Assembly (NCBI GenBank): GCA_015680685.1
Contig: MNCI01027262.1
Coordinates: 1,318,255-1,382,254 of the forward strand
From: Gnetum montanum
Taxonomy: Eukaryota; Streptophyta; Gnetopsida; Gnetales; Gnetaceae
Length of the DNA stretch: 64,000 bases
Direction: 5' to 3'
Below, piece after piece: positions 48,216-57,582 of this stretch (position 1 is its first letter; each line of letters begins with the position of its first letter). The notes below the pieces were generated by a model. That model was not told the origin of the DNA and did not search any database. It saw only the letters and a list, made by a program, of their open reading frames with translations. Made by a program: the position numbers and the translations under genes.

Positions 48216-48944
48216 ATGATAGTTGAGTTCGACCTACACTATATAATGCAATCATCAGTTAAAGGTCAAGCCATAGCAAATCAAATGACTGCATCACCAA
48301 TGCACGACCAGGCAACGACAGAGCCAGAGTTCCCTAATGAAAATGTGAGTGCGATAGACATAGTACCCAATGACTACAATGCCATTTTGAACTTTCATGG
48401 AGCATCCACCTCTCAAGGAGGAAGTGTTGCCACCGTCATCACCTATCCCTCCGGGGAGATCCAACCTTTTGCTTATCGCTTCGACTTTCACTGTACCAAC
48501 AACGTAATAGAATACAAAGGTCTCCTTAGAGGTCTCATGGTGGCACTAGCATCAGACATCACACAACTAGTAGTCAAGGGAGACTCACAACTAGTTTTAA
48601 ATCAAGTCACAGATGTTTATACATGCAAAGTGCAACATTTACAACCATACTGTGATTTGGCTAAGCACTTACTGAAGCAATTCGAAGATACATATGTGCA
48701 ACATGTTTCCAAAAATAATAACATCATCACAGATGCACTTACCATGTTAGCTCTAAACATATCACCAAACATATTCCACATGTTGCCTAGCTCTATAATC
48801 AGTTGTGCTAAACCCATAACTGATACTCCCGATGAATTACCGATTGCATCCGTTAGTACAACACACTCGGTAGAATGGTATGATGATATAAAAAAGTGCC
48901 TTCTACGTGGTGAAACACTGCAACACCTAATGAATGAAAAATAA
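48216..48944 (+). pseudogene. Second, archaeal-type RNase H of element C
   Basis: A well-kept 242-codon frame. The RNase H1 fold words are LNFHGASTSQGG (about 48390-48425), where LYFDGAS is usual, so the first catalytic Asp is His. NNVIEYKGLLRGL follows at about 48500-48538 with the Glu, then VKGDSQLVLNQV at about 48570-48605 with the Asp, and NIITDALTMLAL at about 48720-48755 with the last Asp. A second RNase H between the Ty3-type RNase H and integrase is a recognised feature of plant Tat elements. It would help remove RNA from RNA:DNA hybrids. The changed first Asp should inactivate it. Confidence 0.82.
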
Positions 48945-48959
48945 GACGCAGTACGAAAA

Positions 48960-50114
48960 CATTCTCGATAGTATGCATTGATAGGAGACACGTTGTGTCA
49001 TCGATCCTACGAAGGCATGTTGTTAACATGCGTTAGTAGCACTGATGGCCAAACCATCGTCGAGCAAGTACATGATGGACTATGCAGAGGACACATAGCG
49101 CCTAAAGCAATGGCAATGAAAATAAGACATTTGGGCTATTATTGGCCACACATGGAGTATGACTGTTTCCCCAAGGTCAAAATGTGTAGTATCTATCAAA
49201 AACATAGCAATCTCATACATGTTCCACCAAATGAGTTTCATACGACACAAATCACTTGGCCTTTCTAGAAGTGGGGGTTAGACATTATCGGGCTGATATC
49301 TCCCCCATCTTCCATGAAACATAGCTTCATCATAACCGTGACAGAGTATTTCACGAAATGGGTAGAAGCTATTCCTCTTAGGAAGACCACATCTACACAC
49401 ATATGCAACTTCATTCTAGAAAACATTGTGATCCATTTTGGCATTCCAATAACCATCATCACTGATAACGGGCCATAGTTTAGCAGTACCGAAACTAGAA
49501 ATTTCTATGAAAGTCTAGGGATAAAACATTCATTTTCGTCCCCATACTACCCTCAGAGCAATGGACAAGCCGAAGCCACAAATAAGATCATCATCTCAGT
49601 ACTAAAGAAGATGCTTACACAGAGCAAGAGAAAATGGCATGAATAGTTAGTATACGCACTATGGGCTTATCGCACTACGCATCGGACTTCCACAGGTAAG
49701 ACGCCATATAGTCTTGTTTATGGTTCAGAAGCTATTGTACCTTTGGAGTTGTAGGTACTGTCCTTAAGGATCATGCTCTCTAGATTCCTCGACGAAGATC
49801 AAAATAATGACTTACGCATTGTTGACTTGGATTTGGTGGAGGAGGAACACACGCGTGCACTCGATCAGATTGAATGGTACCAAAGGCAACAATGACGGTG
49901 CCATCGACACGATATCCATAAACGCCCAATCAAGGAAGGCAACCTTGTACTCAAAGTTGTTCGTGAACTCCCAGACAAATTCTCCGCCAATTGGGAAGGA
50001 CCCTACTTGGTCACCAAAGCATTTGACAATGGAGCATTTGAATTAGTCGATATGAACGGTAATGAACTCGCACATCCGACAAACCACTTGTACTTGAAAC
50101 CGTTTTATGTTTGA
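48960..50114 (+). pseudogene. Integrase of element C
   Basis: The zinc-binding N-terminus is at 48978-49270 (HDGLCRGHI, GYYWPHM, CSIYQKH). The catalytic core has KWGLDIIG at about 49272, IITDNGP at about 49456 and YYPQSNGQAEATNK at about 49545-49587, so all three acidic residues are present. The C-terminal domain includes KEGNLVLKVVRELPDKFSANWEGPYLV (about 49937-50015) and ends with KPFYV and a TGA near 50114. Only a few stops occur, making this the best preserved integrase in the window. Confidence 0.85.
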
Positions 50115-51475
50115 ACATGAACTTAGGTATGTGCTAGTCCTGGAATCATGAAGGTAAACTGATACCATAGCTCGTCCTGACGTTATGACAATAAACTGGC
50201 ACCATAGTTTGTCCGCAATGACAACAAACTAGTGCTCTTCCGGTATGACTTTAAACTACCACAGTTTTGTTCACCAGAGTCCGCTAAGACTATAAACTTG
50301 TTTGCCTCTTCACAGTCCACCAAGACTATAAACTAGCAATGTATTGTCCTCTACGATGATAAACTGGCACTGTCCAATGGGTTATGACATAAAACTAACC
50401 CACAATAGTCCGCTATGACTATAAAATGGTAGCTTCATCTCCAGTCTCCTGATCGGTAGCTGCATTCAAACTTCATCAGAGTTGCTGCCTCACTCAACAT
50501 TGCTAACATTTATATTCCATATTTGATGTCTCATCTGATGCTTGGTTTTATCAAATGCTATTAAAGTCTAAGCTTACTCACCCACTTGTGGTTTTTTTGT
50601 CTTCTTGGCGTTGTGTTTGTAGGATGACACTCAGAGGTATTCGTACGAGAATGCACTTCATCACAGAGGCAAGGTATCACATTGTGCCTAACACACGTAA
50701 CTAGGTTAATCAAGCCATTCACTAGTACATTTCCCATTACACTTCCCATCTATTCCTCAACATACTCTACTCAGTCATACCCTAGACACACCTAGTGCAT
50801 TCCAAAACATCGAGCACACTGTGGCGCATTGCAACACCTTTAAGCAGTTGCAACACACAACATGCAACACACGACATGGCATTTGAGCAATGAGTACAAG
50901 ATCAAAACAAAGCTCTTTAAGAAAAAAGACCCTTGGCACTTCCCATATAAGCCCTATGTGGGAAGGCAATTGTCTTGGAAGCAAGTACTCAAGTCTTAAA
51001 CACTCAAGTAACATCTCATTACATAGCTTTGGCTCTCCGCCAACAGGTGCACTTTAATATCAAACAAAGACCCTGTTCCTCCAAAGAATGTAACACATCA
51101 TCATCGTGGCTTTGATTACGCCAACAAGTTCTCTTAAACAAGAGTCTTGTTCCACCAAAGGACATACACCTCATGTCTTGGTCTCGAGTCTGCTAGACAA
51201 TGGCTGTTGACAAGGATCAACACGACCCGACACACACCAGAGCATCCCCTTCCCTATGCACAATTCCTAGATCAGTTTCCAATCTCCACAATTTCCATCC
51301 CCCTATCCAGCTATAAATTTCATTTCGTTAATTTCATGTACTATTGAACATGGTGCAATGACACCAGGCCAAGCATCAAAGGATAATGTATCTACTAAGT
51401 CACTTGTGGTGTTTTTTACTTCTTTGTCGACGCTTCTTGGGTTGATTCCTCCAAGCATCAACAAAGAGGGGCCAA
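50115..51475 (+). other. 3' spacer and polypurine tract of element C
   Basis: 50115-50450 holds irregular repeats of a unit like 'tgactataaactggcac', similar to those at 45800-46110. The rest to 51460 shows no convincing ORF. The PPT 'aacaaagaggggccaa' at 51460-51475 lies directly before the LTR. Confidence 0.7.
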
Positions 51476-52914
51476 TGAAACACCACAAAATTTTGAGCTT
51501 AGTACTTCTCTGGCAAGAATCAAGCTAAGTCGTGATGCCCCTCAGCATGAATGAAGCTTGAAAACCTCACAGATAGCTTCAAACGGAGTCGAACCAAGCA
51601 AAAAATGGTTCCCCGGGACCCACAGAAGACTACGGCAACATTCGAAATTAAACCTGCCATTCTTAGCTCAAAACACTTGATTTTACTAAGTATGCAGCGT
51701 GCACACCCAGCATGCACGCCTAGCGTGTGACTCTAAAGATTACCTGAAACAGGCATTCCAGGGCAAGGTTTTCACAAGGCATTGACTCTCAGACACAGGG
51801 CAATGGTTAGGCATCATCATGGGCTCAAGAAAATTGGGTTTTGACCTTGAAATCATGCACTTTGGGGTTCATACGCTGAGCATGTACATCCCGTACGCCC
51901 AGCGTATACGCCCGACGTGTACACCCAGCATATCCACTCAACGTGTATGCCTGGCGTGCACCATCCAGTATGCAGCACAACATACATCAGTGGAAGACAT
52001 TAGAAGAACCATGTCAGATTAAGTCCAAGAATATTAGCAGCACTCTCGTGACATCCGAGCCCAAATCCAAAGGCCGAACTGGATACTTCTTGTTGTAGTA
52101 GTAGTTTGTAAAAATGACTTCTTTTATTTTAGTCAAGTTTGTACGCCGAGTTCACATCCCCAGCGTGTACATGCTGGCATACAGCAGTACACGCTAGCGT
52201 GCATCACACTGTACACTTGTAAAATTTCATTCTTCTACACTCGGTCAATGCTCCACATGTCACCTGATCTAGAATTCCAGCACCTCACAGCCAATAATCC
52301 TGTTTGAGATACGAATAGAACGCCCATGCCTGTATAAAAACCTTGATTTGTAACCAGATCGGGGTTCAAAAAATCAGAGGCATCTTGGCAAAAATTTGGG
52401 GCAATCCACACTGAGAACATCGAGAACATTGCATCCTTCATGCTGGGCTTCTATCCTGCACGCTGAGCATACAGCCCTCACGCTGTGCTTGCAGTCGAAT
52501 CCAGCAAACCATCATCCCACTGCATCCACCAGAGCTTTCTGTCCGCCATGTGTCAGATCCACAACTGCGTTTAGACCGGTGCATTGTAACTTTCATTATG
52601 CAATAATATTGTCACATTTCTTTCGCTAAGATTTGTTATAGTTTTTCGTTCATTTTTGTGTACTTATTGTTTGCATTCCTGTACGTTTATGCCCGATTTT
52701 ACATTTGTTACGCTGTTTGCATATAACCCAGCGTATTGCACATCGGCATACGTTTGGGGAAATCCTTGTCTGATCTACGTGTGAACCACCCAAGGTACTC
52801 TGCCTTCGTTAGTTCCAGTTTGCCCTTAGACGAAGGTAGGGTCTTCTGTGCTTGTCTGGGAATCTTTTGATTCTATTTCATTCTAGCTGGAGACTGACAA
52901 TTTCGAACAGTACA
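51476..52914 (+). repeat. 3' LTR of element C (long form)
   Basis: 1439 bp, starting TGAAACACCACAAAATTTTG and ending GAACAGTACA. It keeps a TATA box (TATAAAAA, 52333-52340) that is missing from the 5' LTR. It shares with the 5' LTR the cluster of 'cgcccagcgtgtac' words (about 51690-51970). Confidence 0.87.
52333..52340 (+). promoter_or_regulatory. TATA box in the element C 3' LTR
   Basis: TATAAAAA preceded by 'catgcctg'. The segment carrying it is deleted in the 5' LTR. Confidence 0.6.
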
Positions 52915-52919
52915 GGGAT

Positions 52920-53930
52920 CCCACAAGTGATACCCATTAACTCCATCAGCATACCCTAAGAAGATACATTTCCTAGACTTTGGGTCCAACTTCGATCTTT
53001 CTTGATCATTGTACATCACATACACAAAACTTCCAAATGTATGGAGATGAGAATAAACAGCTAGCTTACCAATCCACATTTCCATTGGTGTTTTTAGATC
53101 AATTGTAGTTGATGGAGACAGATTGATTAAATAGCAGGCGGTATTGACTGCTTCTGCCCAAAATGACTTGGTTAGATTTGTAGCCCTCAACATTGATCTT
53201 GTTTTTTCCAACAAGGTTCTATTCATCTATTCTACTACTCCATTTTGTTGAGGAGTGTGTGCCACTATGAATTACCTCTTGATGCCTTCTTGTTGATAAA
53301 ATGCATCAAATTCATCACTTGTATATTCTCCTCAATTATCTGTCCTTAGACACTTGATCCTTTGTTCAGACTCAAGTTCTACCTGTGCTTTAAAAACTTT
53401 GAAAATTGAAAAGACATCCACCTTTCTTTTAATTAGATACATCCAACATCTCCTGGAGTAATCATCAATGAAAGATACAAAGTATCTTGCTCCTCCTAGG
53501 GAAGTGAATGGTGCTTGCCAAACATCAGAGTGCATCAAGTCCAAGATGCCTCTACTCTTAGTTGTTGATGTGCTAAACTTTAATCTATGTTGCTTACTAA
53601 TAACACAATGCTCACAAAATGGTAAACATACCGAATTGAGCCTATGAAGTAGTCTCTGTTTAGAGAGAATTTTCAAACCTTGTTCAGACATATGACCAAG
53701 CTTTCGATCCCACAACATTGTTGATTCTTCTTCCAAACTAGTTGATGTAATAGAAGACTCTCCCACTTGATGTGTGTTCCCCAGAAGCATGTACAAATTT
53801 ACAGGAAAATTTTCTGCCTTCATTACCACAAGTGCACCTTTGGTAATCTTCAAGATCCCATTCTCTATATGAGTTTTGCACCCAACATCATCTAGTTGTC
53901 CTAAAGACAATAGATTTTTTTTACGCCCTC
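52920..53930 (-). pseudogene. Integrase of element D (copia)
   Basis: The zinc-binding region is at about 53700-53600 (LWDRKLGHMSEQGL, CEHCVISKQHRL). The core has LMHSDVWQAP (about 53545-53515), FVSFIDDYSRRCW (about 53485-53447) and CLRTDN (about 53350-53333). A stop follows where the NGGEY part is expected. The segment with NRTLLEKTRSML (about 53225) holds the region after the catalytic Glu. The frame then runs as FWAEAVNTACYLINLSPS to LWDP, where element C interrupts. Confidence 0.85.
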
Positions 53931-54950
53931 CACATGTTGTACCTCTTGTATGGTGTGAATACTACCATCATACATCTTTATCTTGATAGTACCATTACCA
54001 GCAATTTTCAAAGCACGATCATTTCCCATGTACACAGATCCTTCTGTGATTGGTTTGTAATGATAAAACCATTCTCTTTGAGAGGTCATGTGCCATGTTG
54101 CTCCTGAATCCAAGATCCAAGCATTAGTGAGCTTCTGTTTACCTTCAGCAATAGTTGCCTTACTATATACAACATCACCGTCATATGAGGTACTTGCCAA
54201 ATTCCCTTGAGAATTCTTTTCATTACTCTTCTTGTTCCAATAATCCTTCAGGTGTCCTCTCTTGCCACAATTGTAGCAAGTAATGTTTCTCTTTTTACTT
54301 CTTGACTTGGATCTACCATGAATTTGGTTCCAATTGGGGTCATGTTCCATGGATCTCCCTCTCATCATTGTTAAGGCCTCTGCCTTGTTTGCCAACCTAC
54401 CTTCCTTGTTCTTGCACCGACTTTCTTCTTCAAGGACCATAGCTACAACCTCATCAAAGACAAGAGCATCCATAAGGACATTGTTAGTCAAGTTGATGAT
54501 GAGTTGATCATATGAATCAGGTAGACTTTGAAGTAGAATTCTTGCACATTCACCTACATCTACTTTATAGCCCAATGATGCGAGTTGAGAAAATAAAGTA
54601 TTTAGGGTGTTGACATGGTTAGTTACCAATGAGATTTCTACCATACCAAAAGTGTAAAGTCTTCTCTTCAAGAAGATTTTGTTGTCGAGTGATTTAACCT
54701 TGTACAACTTTGTCAAAGTGTCCCATATTTCCTTCACCCTCTTCTTTTCTTAAATACTTGAAAGAACCCCATCTACTAGTGCCAAGTGTAAATTGGCAAT
54801 AGCATTACCATCCATTTCATTCCACTTTCCGTCAGCCGTGACCTCTTGTGGCCTTTCTCCAATAGCTGCTAAGCAATTATCTTTATGCAAAATTGCTTGT
54901 ATCTTTATTTTCCACAATGTGAAGTTGCAAAATTTTGCAATGGAACCATA
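53931..54950 (-). pseudogene. gag and protease of element D (copia)
   Basis: A gag core runs from about 54950 (GSIAKFCNFTLWKIKIQAIL) through KEIWDTLTKLY (54737 onward). The zinc knuckle CYNCGKRGHLKDYW at about 54278-54236 has Trp in place of the last Cys. The protease begins with AWILDSGATWHMT at about 54122-54085 and keeps the D-S-G-A/T site. A 278-codon frame (54737-53901) spans much of this, so this part is rather well kept. The start codon and the leader before it are missing because the 5' LTR runs almost directly into gag. Confidence 0.83.
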
Positions 54951-54960
54951 GGCAAAGGCA

Positions 54961-55245
54961 AATGTAGAAGAATCTTATTATCACAAATGGGAATAACAAG
55001 CTTCTCTCTGCATCACAAGGAGAGAACAAGAAGAAGCCTCTCTCTCATGCAATAGGAGAAGAATGTAAGAGTGGGATGGAAAAGGGATGTATGTGATGGA
55101 TCTGAATTGAGGTGAGGGATGTCCCTTTTATATTGGTGGTGGACACTTAAATAACTAATGATAACCACCAGCTATTTTAATAACCATAGCCGAATTTTAG
55201 CATGATAACCATGGCCTAAATTTATCATGATAACAATGGCCAACA
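54961..55245 (-). repeat. 5' LTR of element D
   Basis: 285 bp in minus orientation, from TGTTGGCCATTG at 55245 to about CTACATTT at 54961. Coding sequence for gag (AFAYGSIAKF) follows within a few bases, with no PBS or leader. Leader sequence has been deleted here. Confidence 0.75.
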
Positions 55246-55406
55246 ATGCCTAGTGGGATTTGATCCCTGGATTGGCCTGCGGCTGTCTCCAGTGCAGTCC
55301 TGCATATGTGCTGTGGATGCCAAACGAGTTACGCTTGGTGGCGACGAACAGAGTGTCCAGAGCTGCAGTGGGTGTGTCTTGGAAAAAGTAGGATCGGTTA
55401 TCAGAA
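55246..55406 (-). pseudogene. RIP-like pseudogene piece: middle of A chain
   Basis: The minus strand reads SYFFQDTPTAALDTLFV and then KRNSFGIHSTYAGLHW, ending near the copia insertion at 55246. The pattern YFF.D.P.A...LF...KR....F..TY..L is that of the RIP A-chain segment after the N-terminal strand-rich part. It continues, after the copia element, at 37716. Identification rests on this pattern and on the pieces on both sides. Confidence 0.65.
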
Positions 55407-55925
55407 TTTCGAAGTTACTCATGTGAAGTTTCATGATCTCGGTTTAGGTTTATAAACTGCTAAAGTATTTCACTGCTAAGTGGAGAAAATATTTCAAATA
55501 TAAAATAAGACAACGGGAAATGTCGTTACCACAGGTGATCACTCACAAAGGAAATTCGTTGCTTGCTTACTCATGCGATGGCATGATGGCTCCGCCCATC
55601 TTTTAATCTACTTTAACCAAGGATAACAGCTATGAATTCTGAACCTGAAAATCTAATCATTCTTGCAAAAGGATAATGCTGAATCTAAAAATCCAATCGT
55701 TGTTGCAAAAAGATAACACACCCTCTGTTCGTAGAAATTTCATAAAATACTACATTTTTCAAGGAAAAGCTACAACGACCTTGAATTGATAGCTTTCTGG
55801 AATCCTAATCCAAAACCTAACATGCATAAACAAAAGCCTTAGGTCCCGGACTCGGACTCAACGACTGGTCTTTCTCTTTTCTTAATATGAACTCGACCCG
55901 GCCGACCTACACCGTTAACTCGCAT
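55407..55925 (-). other. Probable intron of the RIP-like gene
   Basis: Non-coding. It lies between the A-chain N-terminal piece, which ends at a donor-like CAG|GTGAGC (about 56006-55998), and the middle piece at 55406. A 38-base unit containing 'aaaaatccaatcgttgttgc' or its variant is repeated near 55645-55720. RIP genes are often intronless, so the intron is an inference. Confidence 0.45.
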
Positions 55926-55989
55926 CAAACTCAAAAATAAGTCGGTGGAACTTTAATGGACCCTGCAAAACTCGGGACTCTGCGAATCT

Positions 55990-56309
55990 GGCAACACTGC
56001 TCACCTGCACTGTAAGCCACCAACTTAACATTTACGACGTCGATTGCGACGATGATGGTGTGCAGGGAGTTGGAGAGATCCACCAAACGAAACGCTCCGA
56101 ATCGGGCACGCGGTTGTTTAGCACAGGTATATCGTATACAGACTTCACTCCTTTTGTCAGCCCAGCTCGTATTGCATGTATGAAGTCACTGTATTTGTCC
56201 ACCGTCAGGCGGTGTGTTGAAAATTGAAAATCCCAGGGTAAGCACAGCTCAGAGAAGCTGCCACAGTAACCACCCACAACAGCATCAGCACTCTTATTCT
56301 TTCTGCCAT
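55990..56309 (-). pseudogene. RIP-like pseudogene piece: signal peptide and A-chain N-terminus
   Basis: ATG at 56309 starts a signal peptide with a basic start and a hydrophobic core (RVLMLLWVVTVAASL), ending near SCAYP. One frameshift follows at about 56225. The A-chain N-terminal pattern is then read as YSDFIHAIRAGL and DIPVLNNRVPDS (about 56190-56095). A second frameshift follows, then LVDLSNS and VAIDVVNVKLVAY (about 56085-56010). This is the usual opening of a RIP A chain, secreted into the endomembrane system. The two frameshifts are shared with the inverted copy at 57280-57582. Confidence 0.78.
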
Positions 56310-56362
56310 CTTCCCTACCCTTGTACCCTTGTACTGTGTTTCTCACCCTACTCACTTAATCT

Positions 56363-56374
56363 CTTATATAAACA
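56363..56374 (-). promoter_or_regulatory. TATA box of the RIP-like gene
   Basis: TTTATATAAGAG on the minus strand, 54-65 bases upstream of the ATG at 56309. The spacing suits transcription from about 56335. It supports 56309 as the original start. Confidence 0.6.
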
Positions 56375-56944
56375 GTCTCTCAAAGCATGCTGCTTTCATG
56401 CTTCACTTTCACTGGGATTATTACTGCGCTCTTGTGGCAAGAGCTTTTCCCAAAGTGTGACGGGTAGCGTATTCAGGGCCCGGGACTTCAGCTTTATCAC
56501 TGTCGGCATTTAGGACTGCGGATGAACCATTGTGAACCAATGTATCTATGGTGTTGCTATCAGGCTTCGAATTTCAGGTATAAAATATGCGTTTTTAAAA
56601 ACGTAACAAGACAAAAACACCGGTCAAGTTAAAAAAAAGGTTGAAGGAAATGACACAAAATTTTAACATTGCCTGCGACAGATCTTTCATGCTTCGTTTC
56701 TAAGTCATTTTCCTTATAAAACTGAGGGAACCCAGATATAAAAATTATTATGGAGTAATGTGGGAGCAGAAGGCAAAGCCGAACTTCTAGATGTCACAAG
56801 AAAATAGCACAGCAGAACCAGGCTGCCACTTGCGAATATTAAACGGCTTTGCAGAGCCAAATTGCGGAAGAAGGCTGCACTGCACAGCCAAGTTACCGCT
56901 ACCTTTTGCTAAAAAGAAAGCAGTTGCCAAAAAGAGGGCGGCAN

Positions 56945-57245
56945 TCTCTGTCCTTGTTTCTGCTGCGCTGCTGTAATTGTCGCCCTTAACTGGGCAAGTC
57001 CTTTCAAATGAATTCAAGAGAAGAAACAACACTTGCACCTCCGCCGCAGCGCCTTTCTTTCTGGGTTTTCATTTGCCTTTGCTCAACGGACCTCGGCGCG
57101 CAATTCGTTCACGTCACCAGTTGGCAGGGAATTTTGTTTGCGACTGCAAATGCAAATTCAGAATGTGCATTGGTCGTTCACGCTTTGTGTGTTTCTTTGA
57201 AAAAGTGTGTTCATACGTGATTCAGGAGGACCAGTCAAAAATGGT
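56945..57245. other. Single-copy stretch after the N, no gene seen
   Basis: About 300 bases with higher GC than the surroundings. It is open in places but matches nothing I recognise. It lies between the N and the inverted RIP-like copy. Confidence 0.4.
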
Positions 57246-57582
57246 ATCTTAAATGCCGACACTGATAAAGCTGAAGTCCTGCAATTTTCAACACACCGCC
57301 TGACGGTGGACAAATACAGTGACTTCATACATGCAATACGAGCTGGGCTAACAAAAGGAGTGAGGTCTGTATGCAATATACCTGTGCTAAACAACCGCGT
57401 GCCCGATTCGGAGCTTTTCGTTTGGTGGATCTCTCCAACTCCGTGCACACCATCATCGTCGCAATCGACGTCGTAAATGTTAAGTTGGTGGCTTACAGTG
57501 CAGGTGAGCAGTGTTGCCAGATTCGCAGAGTCCCGAGTTTTGCAGGGTCCATTAAAGTTCCACCGACTTATTTTTGAGTTTG
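57246..57582 (+). pseudogene. RIP-like A-chain fragment, inverted second copy
   Basis: Plus-strand copy of the A-chain N-terminal region, with FSTHRLTVDKYSDFIHAI, IPVLNNRVPDS and, one frame on, LVDLSNSVHTIIVAIDVV. It has no start codon, no signal peptide and no continuation. The two frameshifts are the same as in 55990-56309, so the duplication happened after the gene was already broken, or the two are the same locus assembled twice. It joins GPAT sequence at 57582/57583. Confidence 0.75.

Larger units (their letters stand above)
39961..52914 (+). mobile_element. Element C: Tat-lineage Ty3/gypsy retrotransposon nested in element D
   Basis: 12.95 kb in plus orientation, bounded by LTRs starting TGAAACACC and ending AGTACA, with the perfect TSD GGGAT. 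In order it has the 5' LTR, PBS, a leader with a 47-bp tandem repeat, a gag with a Pro-rich linker and a protease. An abnormal block with spacer repeats and an antisense ORF follows, then the RT C-terminus, RNase H, a second archaeal-type RNase H, integrase, a 3' spacer, PPT and 3' LTR. The double RNase H and the antisense ORF are hallmarks of the plant Tat lineage. The RT core is absent, so the copy could not move by itself. Confidence 0.88.
37717..55245 (-). mobile_element. Element D: Ty1/copia retrotransposon inserted in the RIP-like gene
   Basis: A minus-strand copia element, about 4.6 kb once the nested element C (39961-52914) is removed. The right LTR is the 5' LTR. Order in element sense is gag, PR and INT (54950-52920), then RT and RNase H (39955-38380), PPT and 3' LTR. 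Integrase before RT identifies Ty1/copia. Flanks share ATGC (37713-37716 and 55246-55249), probably what remains of a 5-bp target duplication. RIP-like coding sequence continues on both sides, so the element disrupted that gene. Confidence 0.85.
55926..57582. repeat. Inverted repeat of the RIP-like 5' region, arms of about 300 bp
   Basis: The left arm 55926-56225 matches the reverse complement of about 57280-57582 with few differences. A further short stretch, 56484-56510, matches the reverse complement of 57246-57275. The right copy therefore lacks about 256 bases (matching 56226-56483) that carry the TATA box, the ATG and the signal peptide. Arm-to-arm spacing is about 1 kb. Confidence 0.85.

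Noticed and set aside
56226..56483. Retrocopy explanation (spliced intron) for the missing segment in the second RIP-like copy
   Set aside because: The segment includes the promoter and start codon, and its edges do not give clean GT...AG ends, so splicing is unlikely.
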